Source of the DNA: Gammaproteobacteria bacterium
Lineage (GTDB): Bacteria > Pseudomonadota > Gammaproteobacteria > Chromatiales > Sedimenticolaceae
Reading direction: 5' to 3'
DNA length: 6,988 nt
NCBI GenBank assembly: GCA_020445165.1
Contig: JAGRHE010000152.1
Span: 1-6,988 of the forward strand
Of this stretch, positions 1-6,655 are shown piece by piece (within the stretch, counting starts at the first letter, position 1; every line of letters begins with the position of its first letter). The notes under the pieces are model-generated. The model worked only from the letters and a program-made list of their open reading frames with translations, was not told the DNA's origin and did not search any database. The position numbers and the translations under genes were made by a program.

Positions 1-68
1 TTGGCGACACCCGGGGGCGAGGGGGCGCCTGCCCGCCCACTGAGCCCGGCGTCGTTGCAGGCTGCAGA
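1..68. other. Intergenic stretch downstream of hslO, no gene seen
   Basis: This is GC-rich sequence beyond the hslO stop codon. A small perfect hairpin is possible (bases 23-27 pair with 34-38, 6-base loop). It lacks the T-tract expected of an intrinsic terminator in either direction, so I do not call it one. No ORF with family signal reaches in from the left edge. Confidence 0.4.
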
Positions 69-947
69 CTACTGCGCCGCATCCGGCGATTGCGCCGGCG
101 TGGCGTCGACGAACAGGGCCGCGGTATCGACCGCGTCGAAATGGTAATGCGCATTGCAAAATTCGCAATCCGCCTCGATCGCGCCCTGATCACGCAGGAT
201 CGCGTCGACTTCTTCCTGTCCCAGCGCACGCAAGGCATCCTCGATCCGGCTCTTCGAACAGCTGCAGCGGAATGCCACCGGCTCGGGATCGAACAGGCGC
301 ACGTCGTCTTCGTGGAACAGACGTCGCAACAGGGTCTCGGGGCCGGCATCGAGCAACTCGTCGCGACCCAGGGTGTCGGCGAACAGACAGACCCGGCGCC
401 AGTCATCATCGTCGACCGCGGCCGCTGATGGCATCCGCTGCAGCAGCAGGCCGGCGGCACGTTCAGTGCTGGCGGCCAGCCACAGACGGGTCGGCAACTG
501 CTCGGACTGGGCGAAATAGGCCTCGACCGCGGCGGCGACCGTCGCCTGCTCGACTGCAACGATCCCCTGGTAGCGCTCGCGATTCGCGGCCTCGGCCGTG
601 ATCACCATGCGGCCGTTGCCGAGCGCGGCATGCAGGTCATCGACGACCGGCACGGCGCCATCGGCCACCCGGGCCATGCCGCGCAGGGTGCGGCTGTCGG
701 TCGCCTGCGCGACCAGGGTCTGCAGCGGGCCGTCGCCCTGAAGCTGCACGATCAGCGCGCCCTTGAGCTTGATGGTCGCCGACATCAGGGTTGCAGCGAC
801 CAAGGTCTGGCCGAGATAATCAAGCACGCTGGCCGGATAGGCATGCCTGTCGACCACCGCCTTCCAGCTGGCATCCAGTACGACGATCTCACCGCGGACG
901 GGAAATTTTTCGAACGTAAAGCGGTACAGGCGGTCGTAAGCAGACAT
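69..947 (-). CDS. hslO: Hsp33, redox-regulated holdase chaperone
   Basis: Hsp33 is a cytoplasmic chaperone. It is inactive while four C-terminal cysteines bind zinc. It becomes an ATP-independent holdase when oxidative stress or bleach oxidises them and the linker unfolds. The product is 292 aa, the usual length for the family. The N-terminal domain carries family-like stretches such as KLKGALIVQLQGDGPLQTLV, ERYQGIV and AAGLLLQRMP. The zinc centre is complete: CSC at residues 228-230 and CEFC at 261-264, which is the CxC then CxxC arrangement. A GTG codon (950-948) directly precedes the ATG (947-945). I choose the ATG because it gives MSAYDRLYRF, a normal Hsp33 N-terminus; neither start has a strong Shine-Dalgarno. 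The gene diverges from the secreted TPR gene and is probably transcribed alone. The family assignment is secure. Confidence 0.97.
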   Translation of the reverse strand: MSAYDRLYRFTFEKFPVRGEIVVLDASWKAVVDRHAYPASVLDYLGQTLVAATLMSATIKLKGALIVQLQGDGPLQTLVAQATDSRTLRGMARVADGAVPVVDDLHAALGNGRMVITAEAANRERYQGIVAVEQATVAAAVEAYFAQSEQLPTRLWLAASTERAAGLLLQRMPSAAAVDDDDWRRVCLFADTLGRDELLDAGPETLLRRLFHEDDVRLFDPEPVAFRCSCSKSRIEDALRALGQEEVDAILRDQGAIEADCEFCNAHYHFDAVDTAALFVDATPAQSPDAAQ

Positions 948-1032
948 CACGGATTCAAGGTCTCGGGTGAGAAAGCCGTTAATTTACCGTGAATCCCGCG
1001 CCCACTCATCGCAGATTGCACAAGACCCAGCC
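948..1032. promoter_or_regulatory. Divergent intergenic region between hslO and the TPR gene
   Basis: These 85 bp must hold the 5' ends, and probably the promoters, of two divergent genes. The only AT-rich patch is around 978-988 (gttaatttacc), which could serve as a -10 region in either direction. One plus-strand pairing is TTCAAG (954-959) with GTTAAT (978-983), 18 bp apart, a weak match to sigma-70. I see no clear heat-shock (sigma-32) consensus for hslO. Functional assignment is inference from gene arrangement. Confidence 0.35.
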
Positions 1033-1839
1033 ATGCCCAGACTTTCATCCCGAGCACTCATGACGACTGCATCCGTCCTGGCACTCATCCTCGCCGTAAC
1101 CGGCGCGGCGATTGCGGCGGCGCCGGCGAACGCGAAATTCCGGACTCTCGACAAGACGATCGGGTGGCCGGGACAAACTTTCAACGGCGTCGAGTGCTAT
1201 GGCAGACCTCAGGGCTTTGGCCCATTCGACTACAACGACCCCGAGACGAGCCGAATTGGTGGCTTTGCTCAACTCACAGGTGGCGGCTATGCCAATCCTC
1301 TCGTAATGGTCGAACACGCTCACTTCACATCAGTTGTCGAGCAGTTGGAGAGAGGACAAGCAGGGGCCTTGAACGCTGATATCGATTACACCCTGCGCGC
1401 ATTTCCCAACCATCCACGTGCGCTGTGGACCATGGCTCGATATTACCTTCGGCTACTAACTGCCGAAGGCGAGGAGAAACTCAAGGGAATGGAGTTTCAG
1501 CGAAGCGGATATCCACCGCCGGAGTGCTACTTTCAGCGCGCCAAGGTGTTTGCCCCGTACGACGGCATGGTCTCGGCAATCTATGGCATCTACCTGCACC
1601 GCCGTGACAAGCTGCAGCAGGCACTGGCCGAATACGCAATAGCAGAGAAACAACACCCCGACCACGCCGAGATCCTTTATAACATCGGCCTGCTGCAGGT
1701 CGATCTAGGCGACCTGGACAAAGCCAAGGGATACGCAAAGCGTGCGAAAGAGCTCGGCTACCCGCTGTCCGGCCTGCAACGCAAGATCAAGCGCCTCGAA
1801 TCCGAGGCATCGGCACGCAGCGAAAGGCTGAACCAGTAA
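1033..1839 (+). CDS. Secreted tetratricopeptide-repeat protein
   Basis: This 268-aa protein is predicted to be exported. Residues 1-34 form a signal peptide: basic MPRLSSR, a hydrophobic core (SVLALILAVTGAAIAAA), then an AxA-type site ending PANA before KF. The ATG at 1033 is preferred because it puts the signal peptide at the N-terminus. A GTG at 967 would add 22 residues. The C-terminal half is TPR-like helical repeat: one unit at about 115-139 (DYTLRAFPNHPRALWTMARY) and two adjacent units at about 195-243 (ALAEYAIAEKQHPDHAEILYN, then LGDLDKAKGYAKRAKELGYP). The N-terminal half (CYGRPQGFGPFDY, then HFTSVVEQLERG) is not TPR. It carries Cys55, which with Cys165 could form a periplasmic disulphide. 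TPR proteins usually act as protein-protein scaffolds. With sugar-modifying genes just downstream, a scaffold role in glycan assembly or export is plausible, but this is inference. The aminotransferase gene begins 37 bp further on. Confidence 0.85.
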   Translation: MPRLSSRALMTTASVLALILAVTGAAIAAAPANAKFRTLDKTIGWPGQTFNGVECYGRPQGFGPFDYNDPETSRIGGFAQLTGGGYANPLVMVEHAHFTSVVEQLERGQAGALNADIDYTLRAFPNHPRALWTMARYYLRLLTAEGEEKLKGMEFQRSGYPPPECYFQRAKVFAPYDGMVSAIYGIYLHRRDKLQQALAEYAIAEKQHPDHAEILYNIGLLQVDLGDLDKAKGYAKRAKELGYPLSGLQRKIKRLESEASARSERLNQ

Positions 1840-1876
1840 ACTACATCCCGGTGACGTGTCGCCGATACAGGTTCCA

Positions 1877-3112
1877 ATGAGCGAGACCACGTCCCCAACC
1901 GCTGCCGTGTGCAATCCCGGCGCGCCCCCAGGCGGCCATGACTATCCGCCGGCCGCGATTCCGCTGACACCGACCATCGGCTGGTCCGGGCTCGGGCACG
2001 CAGCGGGCGCTTACTCCTCGCTGCTCGACATCCCGCATGTGTGCGTGTCCGCCGGCCGCGCGGCTATCGCGCTGGCGCTGCAGCACGCCGGCATCGGCCG
2101 CGGCGACGAGGTACTGGTGCCGGCCTACCACTGCGAATCCATGATCGCACCGGTCGAGCATGTCGAGGCACAACCGGTGTATTACCGGATCGGCAGGGAT
2201 ACCCATGTCGATCTCGACGACATCGCCGGCAAGATCACGCCGAGCACCCGCGCCATCCTCGCAACCCATTACTTCGGCTTCGACCAGGTCATGCAGCCGC
2301 TGCGCGAACTGTGCGACCGGCACGAACTGATCCTGATCGAAGACTGTGCGCACGCCTTCTTCTGCGGCCGGAAAGAGAACGCGATCGGCAGGTTCGGCGA
2401 TTACGCGATCGGCAGCGCGATGAAGTTCTTCCCCCTGTTCGACGGCGGACTGCTCGCCTCGAGCCGGCACAGGCTCGATGACATCGACCTGTTCCAACCC
2501 TCATGGTCGCTCGAGGCCAAGGGCACGATCAGCATTCTCGAGTACGCCATGCGTTATGGCCGCCTCAAGCTGGTCAGCCTGCCGCTGCGCGCCGCCGTGG
2601 CGCTCAAGGACACCGTCTGGGGTGCGACCAAGAAGCTGCTGCGCAACCGGATCGATGGCAGCTTCGCACCTTCGTCGTCGGAGGGTGGTTATGCGCTGGA
2701 ACCGAAGTGGATCAATGCCCGCATGTCGCGCGTCTCGCGCTTGATCCTCAAGCGCACCGATACCGACCGGATCGGCGACGGCCGCCGGCACAACTACCAG
2801 CACATCGTCGATGCACTCGCCGATGTCCCAGGCATCGCCCCGCTGTTTCCTGCGCTGCCCGGGGACGTCGTGCCACTCGTGGTGCCGATGGTGGTCGACA
2901 ACCCGAGCGTGATGTTCCCCCGACTCAAGCATGCCGGCGTTCCGATCTGGCGCTTCGGTGAATACCTTTACCCCGAGATCGATGAATCGGTGTGCAGCAA
3001 CACCCTGTTCCTGTCGCGCCACGTGTTCCAGTTCCCGTGCCACCCGGAGCTGCGGCCGGATGAAATCGATTGGATGGTCGACACCATACGCGAGCAGCTG
3101 CGCTCGCAGTGA
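1877..3112 (+). CDS. DegT/DnrJ/EryC1/StrS-like PLP-dependent aminotransferase
   Basis: This 411-aa protein has the fold type I PLP aminotransferase layout of the DegT/DnrJ/EryC1/StrS group. Those enzymes usually transfer an amino group from glutamate or glutamine to a keto group on a nucleotide-linked sugar. Visible landmarks, numbered from the ATG: SAGRAAIALAL from 58 (cofactor phosphate loop), GDEVLVPAYHCES near 76-88, IEDCAHA at 154-160 with Asp156 expected to contact the PLP pyridine nitrogen, and SAMKFFPLFDGG with Lys183 as the probable Schiff-base lysine. NARMSRVSRL near 280-289 matches the usual helix after the active site. Two features are atypical: the spacing from lysine to DGG, and a long extra segment at about 208-275. 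The ATG at 1877 is preferred over a GTG at 1856 because AGG sits 5 bases before it. The gene lies 30 bp before the acyltransferase gene, probably in one operon. The substrate is unknown. Confidence 0.88.
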   Translation: MSETTSPTAAVCNPGAPPGGHDYPPAAIPLTPTIGWSGLGHAAGAYSSLLDIPHVCVSAGRAAIALALQHAGIGRGDEVLVPAYHCESMIAPVEHVEAQPVYYRIGRDTHVDLDDIAGKITPSTRAILATHYFGFDQVMQPLRELCDRHELILIEDCAHAFFCGRKENAIGRFGDYAIGSAMKFFPLFDGGLLASSRHRLDDIDLFQPSWSLEAKGTISILEYAMRYGRLKLVSLPLRAAVALKDTVWGATKKLLRNRIDGSFAPSSSEGGYALEPKWINARMSRVSRLILKRTDTDRIGDGRRHNYQHIVDALADVPGIAPLFPALPGDVVPLVVPMVVDNPSVMFPRLKHAGVPIWRFGEYLYPEIDESVCSNTLFLSRHVFQFPCHPELRPDEIDWMVDTIREQLRSQ

Positions 3113-3142
3113 TTCCTCTTTGCTAATAACAGGCTGAAAACC

Positions 3143-4144
3143 ATGTCGTGCCGGCTCATGCCCGCTTCAGAATTCGCATCGATCGCGCCTCATTGGGATG
3201 CGCTCAACCAGACCCACTACCAGCACCCGCTGCTCGAATCGCGCTTCTACCGGCTGGCGCTGGAACACCTGGGGGATGGCAAAGAGCAGATCGCGCTGTG
3301 CGGTGAACCCGATGCGCCGCATGCGATCGCGATCCTGGCCGCCGGCCGGGTTGGCAGCTGGAACACCCTGCAACCCTCGCAGGCACCGCTTGGCGCATCG
3401 ATCCAGGCACCGCAGCTGTCACCGGCGGAGCTGACCCGCGAACTGCTCGACGCACTGCCCGTCAGCTGCCAGATCCTGGCGCTGACCCAGCAGGATCCGG
3501 ACATCATCGCCCGTCCCGCGCAATCGCCGACACTGAAAACGCTCGACTACATCGATACCGCCCGCATCACCGTCGACAAATCGTTCGACGACTACTGGGC
3601 CAGTCGCGGCAAGAACCTGCGCCACAACATGAAACGTCAGCGCAACCGGCTCGAGCGCGAGGACACCGCGCTACGGGTGGAGATGCTCGACCGCCCGGAG
3701 CAGATGCGCGAAGGCGTGCGCATTTACGGCGAACTCGAATCCAAGGGCTGGAAGGCCGAGGGCGGTACCGCCATCCACCCGGACAACGAACAGGGCCGCT
3801 TCTATGGCGCGCTGCTCGAGGAATACGCGGCAACCGGCAACGCGCGCATCTACCAGTGCTACTACGGCGACAGCCTCAGCGCGGTCGACCTGTGTATCCA
3901 CAACGGCTCGGCGTTCATCATTCTGAAGACCACCTACGACGAATCGGTGCAGACCTCGTCGCCGGCACTGCTGATGCGGCGTGAATACTTCCCGCCAATC
4001 TTCGACAACCACGAGGCAGGCCGTATCGAGTTCTACGGCAAGGTGATGGACTGGCACACCAAGTGGTCGGACGAGATCCGCCGGATGTACCACCTCAATG
4101 CCTACCGCAGCGCCCTGGTCGGTCGCCTGCACGGACGCGCCTGA
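3143..4144 (+). CDS. CelD/BcsL-type GNAT acyltransferase (Acetyltransf_6-like)
   Basis: This 333-aa protein resembles the CelD/BcsL (Acetyltransf_6) group of GNAT-fold proteins, common in polysaccharide loci and related in fold to FemAB aminoacyl transferases. The C-terminal catalytic half shows the family pattern: the basic helix SRGKNLRHNMKRQRNRLE at 154-171, ESKGWKAEGGTAI at 199-211, the core strands LSAVDLCIHNGSAFIILKT at 245-263 followed by TYDES, and SSPALLMRREYF at 272-283. The first 140 residues are a more divergent GNAT-like half. There is no signal peptide or membrane segment, so it is probably cytoplasmic. Next to an aminotransferase, a reasonable role is acylation of the new amino group. 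That is inference; an O-acyl or aminoacyl transfer is equally possible. The start at 3143 has only a weak AGG 12 bases upstream. The stop lies 23 bp from that of the convergent glycosyltransferase. Confidence 0.83.
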   Translation: MSCRLMPASEFASIAPHWDALNQTHYQHPLLESRFYRLALEHLGDGKEQIALCGEPDAPHAIAILAAGRVGSWNTLQPSQAPLGASIQAPQLSPAELTRELLDALPVSCQILALTQQDPDIIARPAQSPTLKTLDYIDTARITVDKSFDDYWASRGKNLRHNMKRQRNRLEREDTALRVEMLDRPEQMREGVRIYGELESKGWKAEGGTAIHPDNEQGRFYGALLEEYAATGNARIYQCYYGDSLSAVDLCIHNGSAFIILKTTYDESVQTSSPALLMRREYFPPIFDNHEAGRIEFYGKVMDWHTKWSDEIRRMYHLNAYRSALVGRLHGRA

Positions 4145-4160
4145 TTCGAGAGTCAACCGA

Positions 4161-4180
4161 CGCGCCGTCATCCCGGCGTG
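4161..4180. terminator. Possible hairpin between convergent genes
   Basis: Bases 4161-4167 can pair with 4174-4180 (seven pairs, one of them G-T) around a 6-base loop. The hairpin lies just past the acyltransferase stop and includes the glycosyltransferase stop, a suitable place for a bidirectional terminator. No T-tract follows on either strand, so it may be fortuitous. Confidence 0.2.
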
Positions 4181-5415
4181 GTGATTTCCTGCAGGATCTC
4201 CGCCAGTCTCGCCGCGCCATGCTCGCGCGAATAGCGGTCGACGAGCGCACGCGGCGCGACACGCAACCGGCCCTGATCCAAGGCATCGAGCATCGCGGGG
4301 AGCCCGGCCTCGATCCGCGCCTGGCTGTCGAGCGGCAGCAGGTTGTCGGCACCGGCCTCGCGCAGAATCTGTGCCGTGTCCCCGCCGGCATCGGTCAGCG
4401 CGATGATCGGTCGCTGCGCGCGCAGGTACTCGTACAGCTTGGCCGGCACCTGGTGGTTGCAGCCGGCCGCCTGCAACAACAGCAAACCATCGACATGGGT
4501 CATCTCGGCCAGCGCCTCGCGATAGGGTAACGCCGGCGCCAGTTCGACCAGGTCATCGAGGTCCATGTCACGCAGGATCGGGGCATAGATCTCATCGTGC
4601 GCGGTCGCTCGCAGCCGAACCTGCAGGCGCGAGGCGTCCAGCACACCCATTCGCTTGAGCGCCCGCAAGGCCTTGAAGAAGGGAACCGGGTCCCGCTCGA
4701 CCGGATACAGGATTCCCGAGTGCAGCAACACGCGGCGGCCGCTGTCACCGGCATCGCCACCGGCTTGTGGACCAAGGGCCGCAAAATCGTGTTCCGAGTA
4801 ACCGTTCGGGATCAACTGCCAATGCCGGTCCGGCAGCGCCGGGTAGCGCGACCGGTACAGACGTCGCGTCGCCGGCGTCGTCACCAGGGCGCGCGTGCAG
4901 CCCTGTGCCACCGCGCGATCGATCCGGACATGGATCGCCCGCTGGCGCGGATCGGTCGGGTAGCCGTCGTCGTACATCGAATCGCGGAAATCGGCGATCC
5001 AGGGCAAGCCGGACCAGGCCGCCAGGCGCTCGCCGACCAGGTGTGCGGTCGCAATCGGGTAGGTACTCAGAATGGCGGAAGGCGCGTTGTCGCCGATCAG
5101 GCGCCGGCCGGCGTGCAGCGCGAACGGCAACCAGCTCGCCCAGCGGTCCGGATTCGCCGCGAACTTGGGGAAACGCCCGGCCAGGGACAGATGGCGTGCC
5201 GCATCGAGGGCAAATGCACGCTCGACCACGGTCGTTTCCGGAATTTCGTTCAGGAGATCGGCACCGACCTCGGGATACGCCCTCGGATGAACGGTCAGGA
5301 CCAGCGACTCCCAGCCGTGGTCGCGCAGGTGGCGAACGAAATTGAGTGTGCGATGGACACCGCTGGAATGGCGGATCGGAGGAAAGTGGTACGCGACGAT
5401 GAGAACCCTGTTCAC
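4168..5415 (-). CDS. GT-B fold glycosyltransferase, GT4-like
   Basis: This 415-aa protein looks like a GT-B glycosyltransferase, which transfers a sugar from a nucleotide-sugar donor onto an acceptor in the cytoplasm or at the inner membrane face. The N-terminal domain begins NRVLIVAYHFPPIRHSSGVH, a typical first strand and acceptor-side loop with FPP and a glycine. IADFRDS at 140-146 is a common motif in this group. The C-terminal domain begins near IPNGYSEHDF (202-211) and HSGILY (232-237). The donor site is represented by VPAKLYEYLRAQRPIIAL at 323-340, where Glu329 would contact the donor. No membrane helix is seen. I choose the GTG at 5415, directly before NRVLIVAYHF. An upstream TTG at 5451 would add 12 residues that do not look like the family. 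GGTGG lies very close to the GTG, so initiation signals are poor. Donor and acceptor cannot be inferred. The gene converges with the acyltransferase gene. Confidence 0.87.
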   Translation of the reverse strand: MNRVLIVAYHFPPIRHSSGVHRTLNFVRHLRDHGWESLVLTVHPRAYPEVGADLLNEIPETTVVERAFALDAARHLSLAGRFPKFAANPDRWASWLPFALHAGRRLIGDNAPSAILSTYPIATAHLVGERLAAWSGLPWIADFRDSMYDDGYPTDPRQRAIHVRIDRAVAQGCTRALVTTPATRRLYRSRYPALPDRHWQLIPNGYSEHDFAALGPQAGGDAGDSGRRVLLHSGILYPVERDPVPFFKALRALKRMGVLDASRLQVRLRATAHDEIYAPILRDMDLDDLVELAPALPYREALAEMTHVDGLLLLQAAGCNHQVPAKLYEYLRAQRPIIALTDAGGDTAQILREAGADNLLPLDSQARIEAGLPAMLDALDQGRLRVAPRALVDRYSREHGAARLAEILQEITTPG

Positions 5416-5648
5416 GCCACCAAAATTACACGCGCCGTGCCGATTGTCCAATGCGAATGTTTACTTGTGATTGATGGAGTGCTCGCGTACCCCCAATTGA
5501 AGATCGCCACTTCCGAGTCAGTCGAAACAATTGCTCAGAAATTTGCTTTCCCTGATCGATTGGGGCTGAACTTGTTTCGCTATAATTCTGCGCTGTTATG
5601 TCAATGGAATGGTATTGCAGGCCTAGCATCAAGTTTGAAGTGCAACGA
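5416..5648. other. AT-rich intergenic region between the glycosyltransferase and transposase genes
   Basis: This region is about 45% G+C (85 of 190 bases in 5451-5640), well below the genes to its left. No frame on either strand gives a recognisable protein. It must contain the glycosyltransferase 5' end and, toward its right side, the unresolved left end of the IS30 element. A perfect TATAAT lies on the plus strand at 5581-5586 and a perfect TTGACA on the minus strand at 5604-5599. Neither has a partner hexamer at normal spacing, so no promoter is called. It could be a remnant of a low-GC gene cut by the insertion. Confidence 0.5.
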
Positions 5649-6655
5649 TCAGGCGAAGGCATCGAATAGTTCCTCGGGTGTCCGGTAGCCATGGCGTTTC
5701 CTTGGTCTGCGGTTGAGTTGGTTGGCGATGTCGTTGCACTGCTGCTGTGTGAGAGCCGCCATGCTGGTTCGCTTGGGTAGGTACTGGCGAATGAGGCCAT
5801 TGGTGTTCTCGTTGGTGCCGCGTTCCCAAGAGTGATGGGGTGTGGCGAAGTAGAAGCGAATGCCGGTGGCTTGCTCGATGACCTGATAGCCGTGAAATTC
5901 GGTGCCGTTATCGGCGGTAATCGTTTTGATGGCGTAGCCGAAGGCGTGGATGAGCGGGATCACGCATCGGTTCAAGGCTTCTTTGGTCCGGTCCTTGAGC
6001 TTGCCGATGATGAGGTAGCCGGTCTTGCGTTCGACCAGGGTCACGATGCAATCCTTGGAGCCATGTCCCATGACGGTATCGATTTCCCAATGGCCGATGG
6101 TGCTTCGCGTCTCGGCGATGGGTGGCCGTTCGGTGATGTGGCGCTTGCCGGCCAGGCGGCCCCGGCTGTCGTAGGCGCGGTAGCGCTTTCGTCGCTTCTT
6201 GGAGGCTTGTCGAAGGTGCCGGTACAGATTGCCGCCAGCCGCCTTGTCAGCCCAGATGTGTTGATAGATGGTTTCGTGGCTGATCAGCATGATGCGGTGA
6301 AGGCGCAAGTGGCCTGCGATCTGTTCGGGGCTCCAGCGCTCTTTCAGGTAGCGGTGAACAACGGCGAAATGGGCGTCATTGAATTGAGCGTTGCGTCGTG
6401 AGATCGAGCGACGGTGCCGACTACGAGCATCTGCCCTAAGCGGGCGATAGAAGCCGCTTGTCGGGCAGGCATTACGCCGCAGTTCGCGGGAGATTGTGCT
6501 CGGTGATCGGCCTAATTGGCGGGCGATGTCGGCTTGCGACAGGCCTTGCTTGCGAAGTGCAGAGAGCATATACCTCTCTCCAGAGGTGAGCTGGCGATAC
6601 GTCATGACTGATTCCCTTTACTTGCCGGTGCAGAGAAGCAGTCAGTATCCCAGGT
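5620..6655 (-). mobile_element. IS30-family insertion sequence, ends approximate
   Basis: An intact IS30-type transposase gene fills almost all of this interval. IS30 elements are usually 1.0-1.25 kb with imperfect terminal inverted repeats of about 20-30 bp and short target duplications. I searched the flanks of the gene by eye and found no convincing inverted repeat. The best inner match is weak: TGCAACGATCAG near 5641-5652 against TGCACCGGCAAG on the opposite strand near 6632-6621. The limits given are therefore estimates, and one end may be eroded. Confidence 0.6.
5649..6605 (-). CDS. IS30-family transposase, apparently intact
   Basis: This 318-aa DDE transposase cuts and joins IS ends. 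Residues 21-44 form the N-terminal helix-turn-helix (GLSQADIARQLGRSPSTISR, then ELRRN). A second DNA-binding region around 91-117 includes WSPEQIAGHL and SHETIYQHIW. The catalytic triad is complete: Asp176 in HWEIDTV, Asp232 in TADNGTEF and Glu266 in GTNENTNGLIR. That gives 33 residues between the last two, the DD(33)E spacing of IS30. The C-terminus RTPEELFDAFA is the normal family end, with no frameshift or internal stop. The ATG at 6605-6603 is supported by AAGGGA on the minus strand (6618-6613), 7 bases upstream. The gene reads toward the glycosyltransferase in the same orientation. Its codon use is less GC-biased than the glycan genes, as expected for a mobile gene. Confidence 0.96.
   Translation of the reverse strand: MTYRQLTSGERYMLSALRKQGLSQADIARQLGRSPSTISRELRRNACPTSGFYRPLRADARSRHRRSISRRNAQFNDAHFAVVHRYLKERWSPEQIAGHLRLHRIMLISHETIYQHIWADKAAGGNLYRHLRQASKKRRKRYRAYDSRGRLAGKRHITERPPIAETRSTIGHWEIDTVMGHGSKDCIVTLVERKTGYLIIGKLKDRTKEALNRCVIPLIHAFGYAIKTITADNGTEFHGYQVIEQATGIRFYFATPHHSWERGTNENTNGLIRQYLPKRTSMAALTQQQCNDIANQLNRRPRKRHGYRTPEELFDAFA

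Noticed and set aside
21..40. A GC hairpin downstream of hslO as an intrinsic terminator
   Set aside because: The five-pair stem is perfect but has no T-tract on the hslO transcript side, and such hairpins are frequent in GC-rich sequence.
3671..4171. A minus-strand frame opposite the acyltransferase gene, and similar frames opposite the aminotransferase and hslO genes
   Set aside because: These overlap genes with full-length family signal, have no ribosome sites or recognisable products, and are explained as frames mirrored from GC-rich coding sequence.
5416..5450. A possible minus-strand promoter, TTGGAC with TGTAAT, just before the glycosyltransferase GTG
   Set aside because: The spacing is 15 bp, and transcription would begin almost at the start codon. 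It is too weak to call without transcript data.
5576..5604. Perfect TATAAT (plus, 5581-5586) and TTGACA (minus, 5604-5599) near the left side of the IS
   Set aside because: They are on opposite strands. The best minus-strand -10 partner (TATAGC) is only 14 bp from TTGACA, and the plus TATAAT has only a poor TTGGGG 15 bp upstream. Chance matches in AT-rich DNA are likely.
4597..5688. A 363-codon plus-strand frame opposite the glycosyltransferase gene
   Set aside because: It is antisense to a gene with clear family motifs, its product is Arg/Gly-rich with no recognisable domain, and GC-rich genes commonly leave such frames open on the opposite strand.
5832..6401. A 189-codon plus-strand frame inside the IS30 element
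   Set aside because: It is antisense to the intact DD(33)E transposase and lies wholly within it, with no independent support.
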